In this document: piece after piece, positions 53,685 through 62,805 of the stretch
Numbering within the stretch: position 1 is the first letter of the stretch
Layout of the letters: the number at the start of each line of letters is the position of its first letter
Source: Streptomyces akebiae
Lineage (GTDB): Bacteria > Actinomycetota > Actinomycetes > Streptomycetales > Streptomycetaceae
DNA length: 64,000 nt
Direction: 5' to 3'
NCBI RefSeq assembly: GCF_019599145.1
Contig: NZ_CP080647.1
Coordinates: 4,650,001-4,714,000 of the forward strand
The notes under the pieces: generated by a model
The model's input: only the letters and a program-made list of their open reading frames with translations
What the model was told of the DNA's origin: nothing
The model's database searches: none
Translations under genes and position numbers: made by a program

Positions 53685-54521
53685 ATGCGTCACAGCCGGG
53701 GTTCCGCTCTCACAGCCGGCCGGTCGGTCGCCCCGACCGGAACGGGTGGGGGGTTGCTGCCCACGCGGGATCTCGCGGCCGCCTGGTTCCTCGTGGTCCT
53801 GATCGCCGTCCCCGCCTGGGTGCTGACGATCGGCCAGGCCCAGGACATGGGGGTCGAGCCCGGCACGATGGGGATGGCGCTGCCGCTGTTCCTGGTGCTC
53901 TGGGTGACGATGATGGCGGCCATGATGCTGCCGTCCATGGCGCCGGTGGCCATCACCTGGGTCCGGGGCATCGGCCGGCAGTCCTCCGGCTGGGCCCGGA
54001 CCGTCCGCACCGTCGCGTTCGTCGCCGGATATCTGCTGGTGTGGACGGCGTTCGGGCTGCTCGCCTACGCCGCTCTGGCCCTCTCCGGCAGCCTCGTGGA
54101 CGACCACCCCACAGCCGGTCGCTGGATCGGCTCGGTCGCCTTCCTGCTCGCGGGCCTCTACCAGCTCGGCCCCTTGAAGTACGTCTGCCTGCGGCACTGC
54201 CGCGACCCCCTGGGCCATCTGGTGCGCTACTCCGGCTTCCGGGGGCCGACCCGCGACCTGCGGGTGGGCCTCCACCACGGCGCCTACTGCGTCGGCTGCT
54301 GCGCCGGGCTGATGGTCGTCCTCGTTCCGCTGGGCGTGATGAACGTGGCGGCTATGGCGGGGCTGGCCTTGGTGATCTTCCTGGAGAAGCTGTCGCCCAG
54401 GGGTGTGCTGCTGGGGCGCGTCGTGGGCGTGGCGTTCCTCGTTCTGGCCGTGCTCGCGCCCTTCCAGGACTGGCTGCTGCCCGGGCTGCAGGACTCGATG
54501 CCGTCGATGGACGACATGTGA
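53685..54521 (+). CDS. DUF2182 multi-pass membrane protein
   Basis: ATG at 53685 with GGAG upstream (an in-frame ATG at 53649 lacks a site). The 278-aa product has six to seven membrane helices, with the DUF2182 landmarks MTMMAAMMLPSMAPVAI and YQLGPLKYVCLRHCRDPLG...GLHHGAYCVGCCAGLM. His/Cys/Met-rich helices suggest metal handling. It precedes a DUF1326 gene; these two families often occur together. Confidence 0.9.
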   Translation: MRHSRGSALTAGRSVAPTGTGGGLLPTRDLAAAWFLVVLIAVPAWVLTIGQAQDMGVEPGTMGMALPLFLVLWVTMMAAMMLPSMAPVAITWVRGIGRQSSGWARTVRTVAFVAGYLLVWTAFGLLAYAALALSGSLVDDHPTAGRWIGSVAFLLAGLYQLGPLKYVCLRHCRDPLGHLVRYSGFRGPTRDLRVGLHHGAYCVGCCAGLMVVLVPLGVMNVAAMAGLALVIFLEKLSPRGVLLGRVVGVAFLVLAVLAPFQDWLLPGLQDSMPSMDDM

Positions 54522-54665
54522 TCCCTGCGCGTAACCGGGTTCCGCGCAGGGGGCGTGAGGTGCAAGCTGGAAGGGAGACCGTGTCCCGTCCCCGGGACCG
54601 GGCTCGGCACACGCGGTCTCGCCACTCCGAGTGAGCTCCCCGGAGCTCGGCAGGAGGGAAGCGAG

Positions 54666-55319
54666 ATGACAGAACAGGCCACTGCGACGCGCTGGCATCT
54701 GACCGGCGACTGGTTCGATGTGTGCAAGTGCGCCATCCCCTGCCCGTGCACCTTCGCACAACCCCCGACCTACGGCGACTGCGAAGGCGTCCTGGTCTGG
54801 CACATCCGGGAGGGCAGCTACGGCGATGTCCGGCTCGACGGCCTCAACGTCCTGATGCTCGGCTCCTTCACGGGCAACGTCTGGGCCGGCGAGCACAGCG
54901 ACCCCTACGCCGCGGTGTTCCTCGACGAACGCGCCGACGAACAGCAGCGCGGTGCTCTCGGGGCCGTCTTCGGTGGCGAGGCGGGCGGCTGGCCTGCGCA
55001 GTTCGGGGAGATGTTCCACCCCGAGATGCGCGGGATGGATGTCGCTCCCATCCACGTGGAAATAGACGATGACCTCGCCACCTGGCGGGCCGAGGTCCCC
55101 GGCCGGGTCACGGCGGTCGCCGAGGCACTCACCGGCCCGACCACCACCGACGGCGGGCGCGTCCAGGTCCACAACGCCCCGGGCGCCGAGGTCGGGCCGG
55201 GCCAGGTCGCCACCTGGGGCCGGGCCACCGTCGACCAGGCGAACGCGTTCGGCTTCTCCTGGGATCGCTCCGGCAAGTCGAGCAAGCACTTCCCCTTCGA
55301 CTGGAGCGGCCCCGACTGA
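54666..55319 (+). CDS. DUF1326 protein
   Basis: ATG at 54666 follows AGGAGGG. The 217-aa product has the DUF1326 pattern WHLTGDWFDVCKCAIPCPCTF with three cysteines in C-x-C-x3-C-x-C spacing, then GLVWHIREG-like and DDLATWRAEVPGRV segments. The Cys cluster suggests a metal or thiol role. Its partner is the DUF2182 membrane protein 144 bp upstream. Confidence 0.9.
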   Translation: MTEQATATRWHLTGDWFDVCKCAIPCPCTFAQPPTYGDCEGVLVWHIREGSYGDVRLDGLNVLMLGSFTGNVWAGEHSDPYAAVFLDERADEQQRGALGAVFGGEAGGWPAQFGEMFHPEMRGMDVAPIHVEIDDDLATWRAEVPGRVTAVAEALTGPTTTDGGRVQVHNAPGAEVGPGQVATWGRATVDQANAFGFSWDRSGKSSKHFPFDWSGPD

Positions 55320-55459
55320 CGCAGGCCTGCGTTGCAGGGGCCGCTCCGAGCCACCTCCGCCCCCGAGTTGTTCGGCCGTCGCCGGCCTACTCCGTGTGCT
55401 CCCGCAACCGCGCCCTTCGGGCCGGCGCTCGTTCCCGGAGCTGGGTGGTTCGTGAGCCG

Positions 55460-56075
55460 CCAGGAGGAGCCAAGGGAGGTGCTGATCAGCTGCGTCAGCC
55501 GACGAAGATCATCCACGTCCTCCTCGGTCGAGGAGTAGGCCAGCACGCGGGACTCCGGGTCCTCGATCGTCACCGCGCCCCCGGCGAGCGCCGCCACCGC
55601 ATCGGCCAGCCGCTCCAGGTCCCCGAACACGACGGCCTGCGCCTTGGGACCGGGAGAAACACCGGCTGACGCCAGCCCCGCCCGCAGCACGCCCACCAAC
55701 TGGTCCCAGGTGCACCACGCGGTACGGAAGAGGACCGCGACACCGGCCTCCTCGGCAGCCGTCCGCAACGCGGAGTCGGACGGCCCCGGCCCGCCCGGCC
55801 CGAAGACCACCCCCGCGGCGTCCCACTCGCCCGCTCGCCGCAGGACGTCCACCGCATGGGCCGACCGCGCGTCGACGCCGACCGCGAGCACCAGCTCCCG
55901 CGGCCGGAGACCAGGGTCCAGCGGATCCAGCACACACACCAGTGACGGCTGCCACCAGACCGCCAGGAGCCATGTGCAGCTCCAGGGCACCCGCGCCCAC
56001 CACGGTAGGCAAACGCTCCAGTGTCACCTGCGACGCCGCGTCGGCGTCCCAGCCCGGTAGCGCGTCCGAATCCAT
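55460..56075 (-). pseudogene. Truncated, frameshifted PucR-type regulator
   Basis: From ATG 56075 the frame reads SDALPGWDADAASQVTLERL and onwards to MAPGGLVAAVTGV. Good sequence then continues in another frame after a shift in the CACACACACC repeat near 55931-55940: CVLDPLDPGLRPRELVLAVGV...GLVFRTAWCTWDQLVGVLR-like text...ERLADAVAALAGGAVTIEDPESRVLAYSS. This is the N-terminal half of a PucR/CdaR-type regulator. The C-terminal helix-turn-helix is absent, replaced by unrelated sequence antisense to the DUF1326 gene. Confidence 0.65.
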
Positions 56076-56881
56076 CAGCGATCCCCCTCAGTTCGCGCGC
56101 CGGTTCGGAGCCGACAGCGACCACGCCTTACGGCCTCGACAGCCGCACCCGAACGACGTACGACACCACACGGCCGCCTCGCGCTCAACGGCGCACCGTC
56201 GCACGGCCCAGGCGCAAACGGCCCGCACCGGCGCGTTACATCGTGCATCGCGGGCTCCTGCGCGGGACTTGCGGGGAGGGCGGCGAACGGGGCAGCAATC
56301 CGGAGGCCAGAAGGAAGGGAAGCGTCTTTGAATCATTTCAATAGCCTGGCCGCAGGCGCGATCATTTGTCCTGTTCTCGATGCCACGTGATGGTTGCGCG
56401 GCAGGAATTCCCGCGACCCGTCCGAACGCACAAGGAGGTCTCCGCAGCTCAAGGGCTGGGTCAGGCGAGTGCCCACCGCCGCGAGCGGTCACGGGTGCGA
56501 ACACGGGAAACCGAACTGGCCAGTTCCATTGACGTACCACTGACCGACATCTATCTTCTGCTCGAACTTGCGAACAATGTTCGATTTTTCGAACCATGGC
56601 CGTCAAAGGAGACAGCCCGTGTTGCGCATCCGTCTCCGGCACACTTCTGAGCCGGCTCCTCCGCCGGCCGTCTCCGCCGCCTTCGCCACCCGGCCCGCCA
56701 CCGCAGGGCGTCCGGCCGCTGCCAGGCTCACGCGGAAACCCAGGTTCGGCGGTCGCTGACCGTCATGACGCGGCGTCCCACGTCGCGCGGGAACCAGCCC
56801 TGCCCCGACGGTACGGAGGCCGGGCCTCCTCTCGACCTCACCAGCACCTGATGAGTGCACTCCACAAAGACAGGAACCAAT
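56076..56881. other. 806-bp region before the first GH43 gene, with inverted repeats
   Basis: No convincing gene. It contains TTGAA-TCAT-TTCAA at 56328-56341, a cluster CGAAC-AAT-GTTCGA-TTTT-TCGAAC at 56571-56594, and GGAGGCC-G-GGCCTCC at 56815-56829. A 46-codon GTG frame at 56619-56759 with a GGAG site is possible but has no clear protein character. Sugar-responsive operators are plausible, given the glycosidase downstream. Confidence 0.4.
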
Positions 56882-58312
56882 ATGCCCGCGGTTCTCTCCA
56901 GGCTGGCGGCGATATTCGTCGCCGCCTGCGTGCTCTTCACCGCCCAGGTCGTGACCACACCTCAACGGGCCGCCGCCGCCGATCCGGGATACCTGATGAC
57001 GCACTTCATCGGGGAGGGGTCGACCGGTCAGCAGATGTACTTCTCGTACAGCGCGGACGGTCTGAACTGGACCGACCTCAACGGTGGGGGGATGACCCTG
57101 CGCTCCACCGTGGGCACGCGAGGGGTGCGTGACCCCGCGCTGGTCCGCTCGCCCGACGGCAGCAAGTACTGGATCATCGCGACCGACCTGTGCATCGGTT
57201 GCGGGCAGTCGTGGGGCGACTCCACCTCCAACGGCAGCCGCAACCTCGTGGTCTGGGAGTCGACGGACCTGGTCACCTGGTCCTCGCCATGGCTGCTGAA
57301 CGTCGCCGGCGCCATCCCCGACGGGCGCAACGCGTGGGCGCCGGAAGCGATCTGGGACCCCGCCACCAACGACTACGTCCTGTACTGGGCGACCAACGCG
57401 ACCCTCAACGGCGTACTGAAGCACCGCATCTACTACGCCCGCACCAGCGACTTCCGCTCCATCACCACCCCGCAGATCTACATCGACCGCCCCGGCACCC
57501 AGGGCATCATCGACACCCAGATCGTCGAGGTCCCGTCCGGTGTCGGCAACTACCGCTACGTACGGGCTTCCGGCGACGGCCAGATCACGATCGAGGGCAG
57601 CAACTCGATCCTCGGCACCTGGACCAGCCTCGGCAACCTCTCCGGCATCGGCCTGACCGGCTCCCAGGTCGAGGGCCCGATGTGGATGAAGTTCCGCGAC
57701 CGCAACGAGTGGACCCTCTACCTCGACCAGTACGCGGCCGGAAAGGGATACATGCCGGTCACGACGACGAACCCGTCCGCCACCGGCACCTACAAGCTCC
57801 CGACGTCCGGAACCTACTCCCTGGGCGGCACCAAGAAGCGCCACGGCTCGATCCTGAACCTGACGGCCGCCGAGGACGCCCGGATCCAGGCGCGCTGGGC
57901 CAACGTCCCGGGCAGGCGGCTGCAGTCCTTCAACTTCCAGGACCGCTACGTCCGGCACGCCAACTTCGACGTGCGCATCGACCAGAACGTCACCAACGAC
58001 GACGCCAAGTTCCGGACGCGGCCCGGCCTGGCCGGCTCCGGCACCGTCTCCTTCGAGTCGGTCAACTTCCCCGGCTACTACCTGCGCAGCGACGGCTCCG
58101 ACTTCCAACTGGTCTACAACGACGGCACCACCCAGTTCGCCGAGGACGCCACCTTCCGCCAGGTCGCCGGACTCGCCGACTCGACCTGGTCGTCGTTCCA
58201 GTCGTACAACCGCCCCGACCGGTACATCCGCCACTACGCGTTCCAGCTGAAGCTCGAAACGATCACCACCGCGACGGGACGCAGCGACGCCACCTTCCGT
58301 CTGACGAGCTGA
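56882..58312 (+). CDS. Secreted GH43-type five-bladed propeller protein with AbfB (CBM42) domain
   Basis: ATG at 56882 with AGGA upstream. The 476-aa product has a signal peptide (LSRLAAIFVAACVLFTAQVV...AAAA). A GH43-like propeller follows, with candidate acidic residues in VRDPALVRSPDG, NAWAPEAIWDP and SQVEGPMWMKF. The C-terminal AbfB arabinose-binding domain (LQSFNFQDRYVRHANFDVRI...VSFESVNFPGYYLRS...FQSYNRPDRYIRH) has its three-fold repeat. It likely acts on arabinose-containing plant polysaccharide. Substrate and whether it is hydrolase or transferase are not fixed. Confidence 0.85.
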   Translation: MPAVLSRLAAIFVAACVLFTAQVVTTPQRAAAADPGYLMTHFIGEGSTGQQMYFSYSADGLNWTDLNGGGMTLRSTVGTRGVRDPALVRSPDGSKYWIIATDLCIGCGQSWGDSTSNGSRNLVVWESTDLVTWSSPWLLNVAGAIPDGRNAWAPEAIWDPATNDYVLYWATNATLNGVLKHRIYYARTSDFRSITTPQIYIDRPGTQGIIDTQIVEVPSGVGNYRYVRASGDGQITIEGSNSILGTWTSLGNLSGIGLTGSQVEGPMWMKFRDRNEWTLYLDQYAAGKGYMPVTTTNPSATGTYKLPTSGTYSLGGTKKRHGSILNLTAAEDARIQARWANVPGRRLQSFNFQDRYVRHANFDVRIDQNVTNDDAKFRTRPGLAGSGTVSFESVNFPGYYLRSDGSDFQLVYNDGTTQFAEDATFRQVAGLADSTWSSFQSYNRPDRYIRHYAFQLKLETITTATGRSDATFRLTS

Positions 58313-58319
58313 CCCGACC

Positions 58320-58390
58320 GGGATGCCGGCGCCCTCGGGCGACGCCCCCCCCTGCCGCCCGCCCGTGATCGGGAAAGGCGCCGGCATCCC
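58320..58390 (+). terminator. 14-bp perfect inverted repeat between the GH43 genes
   Basis: GGGATGCCGGCGCC at 58320-58333 pairs with GGCGCCGGCATCCC at 58377-58390, 43 nt apart, 8 bp after the stop codon. Confidence 0.55.
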
Positions 58391-58425
58391 ACCCGCGAGC
58401 GCAACGCGACACCACATGTATCCCG

Positions 58426-58463
58426 GCGGGACGCGGCACCTCGGCCGAGGTGCCGCGTCCCGC
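58426..58463. promoter_or_regulatory. Perfect 38-bp palindrome upstream of the second GH43 gene
   Basis: The two 19-bp arms starting GCGGGACGCGG and ending CCGCGTCCCGC are exact complements with no spacer. It ends 34 bp before the ATG at 58498. It could form a long RNA hairpin or be a protein-binding site. Confidence 0.6.
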
Positions 58464-58497
58464 TCCTCAGGCATGTCTTCTTCAGGGGATGTGAACC

Positions 58498-60837
58498 ATG
58501 CACAGCGTGAGACCTCAGGGCCTTCGGAGATTCCGGCCGGGCTATCCGGCCCGGGCGGGGGCCGCCGTGGCCGTCGCCTCACTCCTCATGGGCCTTGCCG
58601 GCCCGGCGGCCCCCGCCCAGGCGGCGGAGATCACCGACGGCCTTGCTCTCTGGTACAAACTCGACGCCACCTCGGGGACCGTGGCGGTGGACTCCTCGGG
58701 CAACGGCAGGAACGGCACCGTCAACGGCACCGCGGGCTGGTCGGGCAACGGACAGGGGCTGACGTTCAACGGATCCGACACCTACGTCAAGGTGCCGGAC
58801 AACATCATGAGCGGCATGAACTCGATCACCGTCTCGATGGACGTGCAGATCGACGCCACCCAGGCCACGCCGTACTTCCTCTACGGCTTCGGCAACACCG
58901 CGAGCAGCGGCGCCGGCAACGGGTACCTGTTCACCACCGGCAATTCGTTCAGGGCCGCGATCGCCTCCGGGAACTCGTCCACCGAGCAGAACACCCGGAC
59001 CTCCGCCGCGCTGCAGCGCTCGGTCTGGAAGCACGTCACCTACACCCAGACCGGCACCACGGGCGTTCTCTACGAGGACGGCGTGGAGAAGGCCCGCAAC
59101 ACGTCGGTCACCCTCACCCCCGGTTCCATCGGTTCCGGCATCACCACGGCCAACCACATAGGCAGGTCGGTCTACACCAGCGACAAGCTCTTCAAGGGCA
59201 GGATCCGTGACTTCCGCGTCTACGACCGCGCGCTGTCCCCCGGCGAGGTTCTCGATGTCAGCGGGAACACCACCGGCATCGGCGCCGCCACCCACCCCGA
59301 CCTGAAGATCGACGCCATCGTCGACGACGCGACCAGCGAAATCACCCTCCCACTGACCGAGGGCACCGACCTCACCACGCTCGCCCCGCAGTTCACCATC
59401 GCCCAGGGCGCGACCATCAGCCCGGCCTCCGGCACCCCGCGCGACTTCACCAGCCCCGTGACGTACGAGGTCACCGGCTCGGGCGGCGAGAAGCGCACCT
59501 GGACGGTCGAGGCGCTGGAGATGAAGAGCCCGGTGCTTCCGGGGCTCACCGCCGACCCGAACCTCGTCCGGTTCGGCGACACCTTCTACATGTACCCGAC
59601 CACCGACGGCTTCGCGGGCTGGAGCGGCACGAAGTTCAAGGCGTACTCCTCCAAGGACCTGGTCCACTGGACGGACCACGGCGTCATCCTGGACCTCGGA
59701 CCCGACGTCAGCTGGGCCGACGCCCGGGCCTGGGCCCCGACGGCGACCGAGAAGAACGGCAAGTACTACTTCTACTACTCCGCCGACACGAACATCGGCG
59801 TCGCGGTCTCCGACTCGCCCACCGGCCCGTTCACGGACCCCCTGGGCAAGCCGCTGATCGCCCGCGGCGCCTTCACCGGCCAGATGATCGACCCGGCGGT
59901 CTTCACCGACGATGACGGGAAAAGGTACCTCTACTGGGGCAACGGCCGGGCGTACGTCGTCCCGCTCAACGACGACATGGTCTCCTTCGACGCCTCGAAG
60001 GTCACCGACATCACCCCCAGCGGCTACAACGAGGGCACCTTCGTCATCAAGCGCAACGGCACCTACTACTTCATGTGGTCGGAGAACGACACCCGGGACG
60101 AGAACTACCGCGTCGCCTACGCCACCGGCTCCTCACCCACCGGGCCCTGGACCAAGCGAGGCGTGATCCTCGAAAAGGACCTCACGCTCGGCATCAAGGG
60201 CCCGGGCCACCACTCCGTCGCCCAAGTACCGGGCACCGACGACTGGTACATCGCCTACCACCGCTTCGCCATCCCCGGCGGTGACGGCACCCACCGCGAA
60301 ACCACCGTCGACAGGCTGGAGTTCGACTCAGGCGGCCTGATCAAGAAGGTCGTCCCCACCCTGAGCAGCATCGACCCGGTCTCCGTCGGCACCGTCCTGC
60401 CGACGCACACCAACCGCTCACTCCAGTCGGTCAACTTCCCCGGCCGCTACACCGCCGTCCGCTCCGACAACCTCGCCTACCTCGACCCGGTCACCTCCTC
60501 CAGCACCCCGACGGTCAAGCAGAGCGCCACCTTCACCGTCGTCCCCGGCCTGGCCGACCCCACCTGCTACTCGTTCCGCGACTCGTCCGGCCGCTACCTG
60601 CGCCACAAGGACTTCCGGGTCCGCGCCGACGCGAGCAACGGCACGGCCGTCTTCACCAAGGACGCCACCTTCTGCGCCCGGCCGGGCTCGGTCACCGGCT
60701 CGGTCAGCCTGGAGTCGTACAACTACCCCGGCCGCTACCTCCGCCACTACAACTACGAGCTGCGCATCGACACCTTCCAGGACACCGCCACGTTCCGCGC
60801 CGACAGTTCCTTCAAGGCGGTCAGCCCCTGGGCCTGA
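58498..60837 (+). CDS. Secreted LamG-GH43-AbfB multidomain glycoside hydrolase
   Basis: ATG at 58498. The 779-aa product has a signal peptide (PARAGAAVAVASLLMGLAGP...AQAAE). A LamG/concanavalin-like domain follows (~45-255, LWYKLDATSGTVAVDSSGNGRNG), then a linker Ig-like segment. The GH43 propeller (~340-625) has candidate catalytic Asp in ADPNLVRFGDTFYM, pKa-modulating Asp in MIDPAVFTDDDG and acid Glu in YNEGTFVIKRNG. A C-terminal AbfB domain ends it (LQSVNFPGRYTAVRS...YLRHKDFRVRAD...LESYNYPGRYLRHYN). Probably an arabinofuranosidase-type enzyme, neighbour of the 56882 gene. Confidence 0.9.
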   Translation: MHSVRPQGLRRFRPGYPARAGAAVAVASLLMGLAGPAAPAQAAEITDGLALWYKLDATSGTVAVDSSGNGRNGTVNGTAGWSGNGQGLTFNGSDTYVKVPDNIMSGMNSITVSMDVQIDATQATPYFLYGFGNTASSGAGNGYLFTTGNSFRAAIASGNSSTEQNTRTSAALQRSVWKHVTYTQTGTTGVLYEDGVEKARNTSVTLTPGSIGSGITTANHIGRSVYTSDKLFKGRIRDFRVYDRALSPGEVLDVSGNTTGIGAATHPDLKIDAIVDDATSEITLPLTEGTDLTTLAPQFTIAQGATISPASGTPRDFTSPVTYEVTGSGGEKRTWTVEALEMKSPVLPGLTADPNLVRFGDTFYMYPTTDGFAGWSGTKFKAYSSKDLVHWTDHGVILDLGPDVSWADARAWAPTATEKNGKYYFYYSADTNIGVAVSDSPTGPFTDPLGKPLIARGAFTGQMIDPAVFTDDDGKRYLYWGNGRAYVVPLNDDMVSFDASKVTDITPSGYNEGTFVIKRNGTYYFMWSENDTRDENYRVAYATGSSPTGPWTKRGVILEKDLTLGIKGPGHHSVAQVPGTDDWYIAYHRFAIPGGDGTHRETTVDRLEFDSGGLIKKVVPTLSSIDPVSVGTVLPTHTNRSLQSVNFPGRYTAVRSDNLAYLDPVTSSSTPTVKQSATFTVVPGLADPTCYSFRDSSGRYLRHKDFRVRADASNGTAVFTKDATFCARPGSVTGSVSLESYNYPGRYLRHYNYELRIDTFQDTATFRADSSFKAVSPWA

Positions 60838-61151
60838 CCGACCCTCGGCGAGCATGCCGACCACCCATTGAGGTCACGGTGATTGCGGGCTGAGGCCCCG
60901 GAGAGCCGGACGCCACGCGCCCAGCCCGCAGACACCTTCGCACCAGCCCGTTCTCCGTGACGTACCGGGGTGAGCGGGGGCGCGCCACATCCGCCGGCTC
61001 GGCTCACCGGGCTTTTTCCGGCAGTCGCGGAGCCTGGCTCCGTTCAACCGCGCCTTCGTGCGGCTGAGTGCGCTGCAGCACTGTCCACGTCGCAGGAACG
61101 CCGGAGGCGATGTGCGTTCCAGGCCGGAACCGGGGTGCAAGCCGAGGGGAG
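60838..61151. other. 314-bp intergenic region
   Basis: Between the GH43 gene and the convergent MarR gene I see no gene and no strong terminator hairpin. Confidence 0.4.
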
Positions 61152-61631
61152 TTACTCGGACTCTTCGCGTGGCAGCGCGCGGCCGTTGATCGCGTCGGCG
61201 ATGGCGTAGGCGATACGGACGAAAGACTCTGACTCCTGCTTCGAGAGGTCCCGGGCTGAGGTCTCCTCCAGGGCCTGCCACAGGGCCGCGATGGGCTCGC
61301 GCATCGCCCGGCCCTTGTCGGTGAGGTGGACCACCATGACGCGCCGGTCATGCGCGGCCGGCTCGCGGACGACGAGGCCGGCGTCCTGCATGCGGCGTAG
61401 CGCCTTGGAGATGGTGGAGTGGTCCACGCCGAGGCATTCCAGTAGCTCGGACTGGGACTGGCCGTCCCGGTCAAGAAGGTGCATCAGCAGCAGTTCCTGT
61501 CCGGGATGCAGGGCCACCTCGCGCAGCAGGGTGGCGGCGTAGGCGCGGTGGGCGCGGGCGAGTTGGAAGATCGCGTAGCTCATCGGTCCTGCGCCGGCCG
61601 TCGTGGGGATGCGGTGTTCGGGGGTGGGCAT
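61152..61631 (-). CDS. MarR-family regulator
   Basis: ATG at 61631 has GAGGAA upstream; ATG 61583 is possible. The 159-aa product has the MarR winged helix-turn-helix: PGQELLLMHLLDRDGQSQSELLECLGVDHSTISKALRRMQDAGLVVREPAAHDRRVMVVHLTDKG. Such regulators usually control nearby efflux, redox or catabolic genes. An Old Yellow Enzyme remnant lies just upstream and a twin palindrome at 62377-62423 further on. Confidence 0.9.
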   Translation of the reverse strand: MPTPEHRIPTTAGAGPMSYAIFQLARAHRAYAATLLREVALHPGQELLLMHLLDRDGQSQSELLECLGVDHSTISKALRRMQDAGLVVREPAAHDRRVMVVHLTDKGRAMREPIAALWQALEETSARDLSKQESESFVRIAYAIADAINGRALPREESE

Positions 61632-61639
61632 GGTTCGGT

Positions 61640-61798
61640 TCCTCGGACGGTGTGGGTGGGGTAGTCGGTGTAGCCGGCCACTCCGCCGCCGTAGAAGGTC
61701 CCCGGGGTCGGGGGGTTCAGCGGCGCGCCGGCGCGGAGCCTCTCGACCAGGTCCGGGTTGGCGAGCGCGAGGGCGCCGACGGAGACAAGGTCGGCCAT
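61640..61798 (-). pseudogene. C-terminal remnant of an Old Yellow Enzyme-type alkene reductase
   Basis: The minus frame encodes MADLVSVGALALANPDLVERLRAGAPLNPPTPGTFYGGGVAGYTDYP, the exact style of the C-terminus of NemA/OYE flavoenzymes (phosphate-binding end plus YTDYP). No barrel precedes it. The frame then runs into the MarR gene. Confidence 0.75.
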
Positions 61799-61915
61799 GC
61801 CGTGGCACGCGGTTGCTGCCGATGCCGGACAAGGTCCCGGCCGTGGCCGGCGCCGTCGGCCGCACCGGTATCACCCACCGCCACGTCCGACACCTGGCTC
61901 CATGAGATGACTTTG

Positions 61916-62335
61916 TCAGGACCTCTCAAGCCAGCGTCGCAGCGCGTCGGGCACGTTCGTCGGATGCGAGCTGAAGCTCAGCCGGATGCCGGGCTGGAGG
62001 TCGATGAGCACGTTGACGATCCGTTCGAACAGGACGGTGTACTTCGGGACATTCTTGATGCCGCCGCCGATGAGCACCACCCCGAACGAGTGCCCGTCGA
62101 ACAGTCGGCGCAGCTCGGCCTCAGCCTCGTCGGGGTCCAGGCTGACATAGCCCTCCTCGCCGTCGATGCCTGTGGCCTGGAGCGCAGCCCAGCTGCGCTT
62201 CCTCATGGCGGCCAGCTCCTCGAGCGTCGCGACCCCCGGCGGGAAATCGTCCGGCGAAAGCGCATCAGAGGTGATGCCGAGGGTCAGCACGCGTTGATTG
62301 ATCGGAGGCTTCACTTGAGAGTTCTTGTGGGACAT
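61916..62335 (-). CDS. Conserved hypothetical protein, possible MarR target
   Basis: 139-aa product (QRVLTLGITSDALSPDDFPPGVATLEELAAMRKRSWAALQATGIDGEEGYVSL...VVLIGGGIKNVPKYTVLFERIVNVL). It resembles small Streptomyces proteins with a Rossmann-like LIGGGIK segment; no catalytic motif is known to me. It reads away from the palindromes at 62377-62423, which sit 42-88 bp before its start. Confidence 0.7.
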   Translation of the reverse strand: MSHKNSQVKPPINQRVLTLGITSDALSPDDFPPGVATLEELAAMRKRSWAALQATGIDGEEGYVSLDPDEAEAELRRLFDGHSFGVVLIGGGIKNVPKYTVLFERIVNVLIDLQPGIRLSFSSHPTNVPDALRRWLERS

Positions 62336-62376
62336 GGGGTCTCCTCAGTCCGGCGGCGGGGAAGTCCAAGAGAAAG

Positions 62377-62423
62377 TGTGGCTAGCCACATAGCTACCGT
62401 AGCAGCAATCATGTGGCTAGCCA
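62377..62423. promoter_or_regulatory. Twin palindromic operator (TGTGGCTAGCCACA and TGTGGCTAGCCA)
   Basis: A perfect 14-bp palindrome at 62377-62390 and a second copy of its core at 62412-62423, 35 bp start to start, upstream of the 61916 gene. The shape fits a MarR or TetR dimer; the nearby MarR protein is a candidate. Confidence 0.6.
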
Positions 62424-62760
62424 AGTATGTGCCCTGGCCCTCACCCGAGGCCCGAGGACGCCGTCGGGTGCGGCGTTGCCCGCCCCGTCGATGGCGCCGC
62501 CGCGGTCGTCGCGCACGATGCCCTCGTCGATCAGCGACCCTTCGAATAGGCGGTACGAGTAGGCGGTACGAGTGAGCGGTACGCCTTGGCAACGACCGTC
62601 TTCGCGCCCGTCGTCCGCAGCCGCTCGCCGTGGGCCGCCCTCAGTGCCGACCGTGGGCAAGGCTCGCCCGCGCGGCTGAGCCGGTGGACACTGTTCCCGC
62701 CACCCGCCCGACCCGGGGCGTGCAGCGGCCCTGGGATGCTCACAGACCCGGCGGGGACCC
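62424..62760. other. Intergenic region upstream of the LysR gene
   Basis: No reliable gene. It holds two and a half copies of AGGCGGTACGAGT near 62548-62581 and possible remnant coding on the minus strand, too degraded to name. Confidence 0.35.
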
Positions 62761-62804
62761 GACGGAGAGCCGACGGAGAGCCGACGGAGAGCAGATGGAG
62801 AGCA
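62761..62804 (+). repeat. Four 11-bp tandem repeats supplying ribosome sites before the LysR gene
   Basis: Units GACGGAGAGCC, GACGGAGAGCC, GACGGAGAGCA and GATGGAGAGCA at 62761, 62772, 62783 and 62794. The next unit begins GATGGA and contains the ATG of the LysR gene. Each unit has a GGAG core. Confidence 0.9.
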
Positions 62805-62805
62805 G

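Noticed and set aside
56571..56583. Possible LexA (SOS) box CGAAC...GTTCG
   Set aside because: The half-sites are separated by 3 bp, whereas the LexA consensus needs 4; no SOS-type gene follows.
56619..56759. 46-codon GTG frame with GGAG site
   Set aside because: Composition is Arg/Pro/Ala-rich without a recognisable fold; kept only as a note in the region description.
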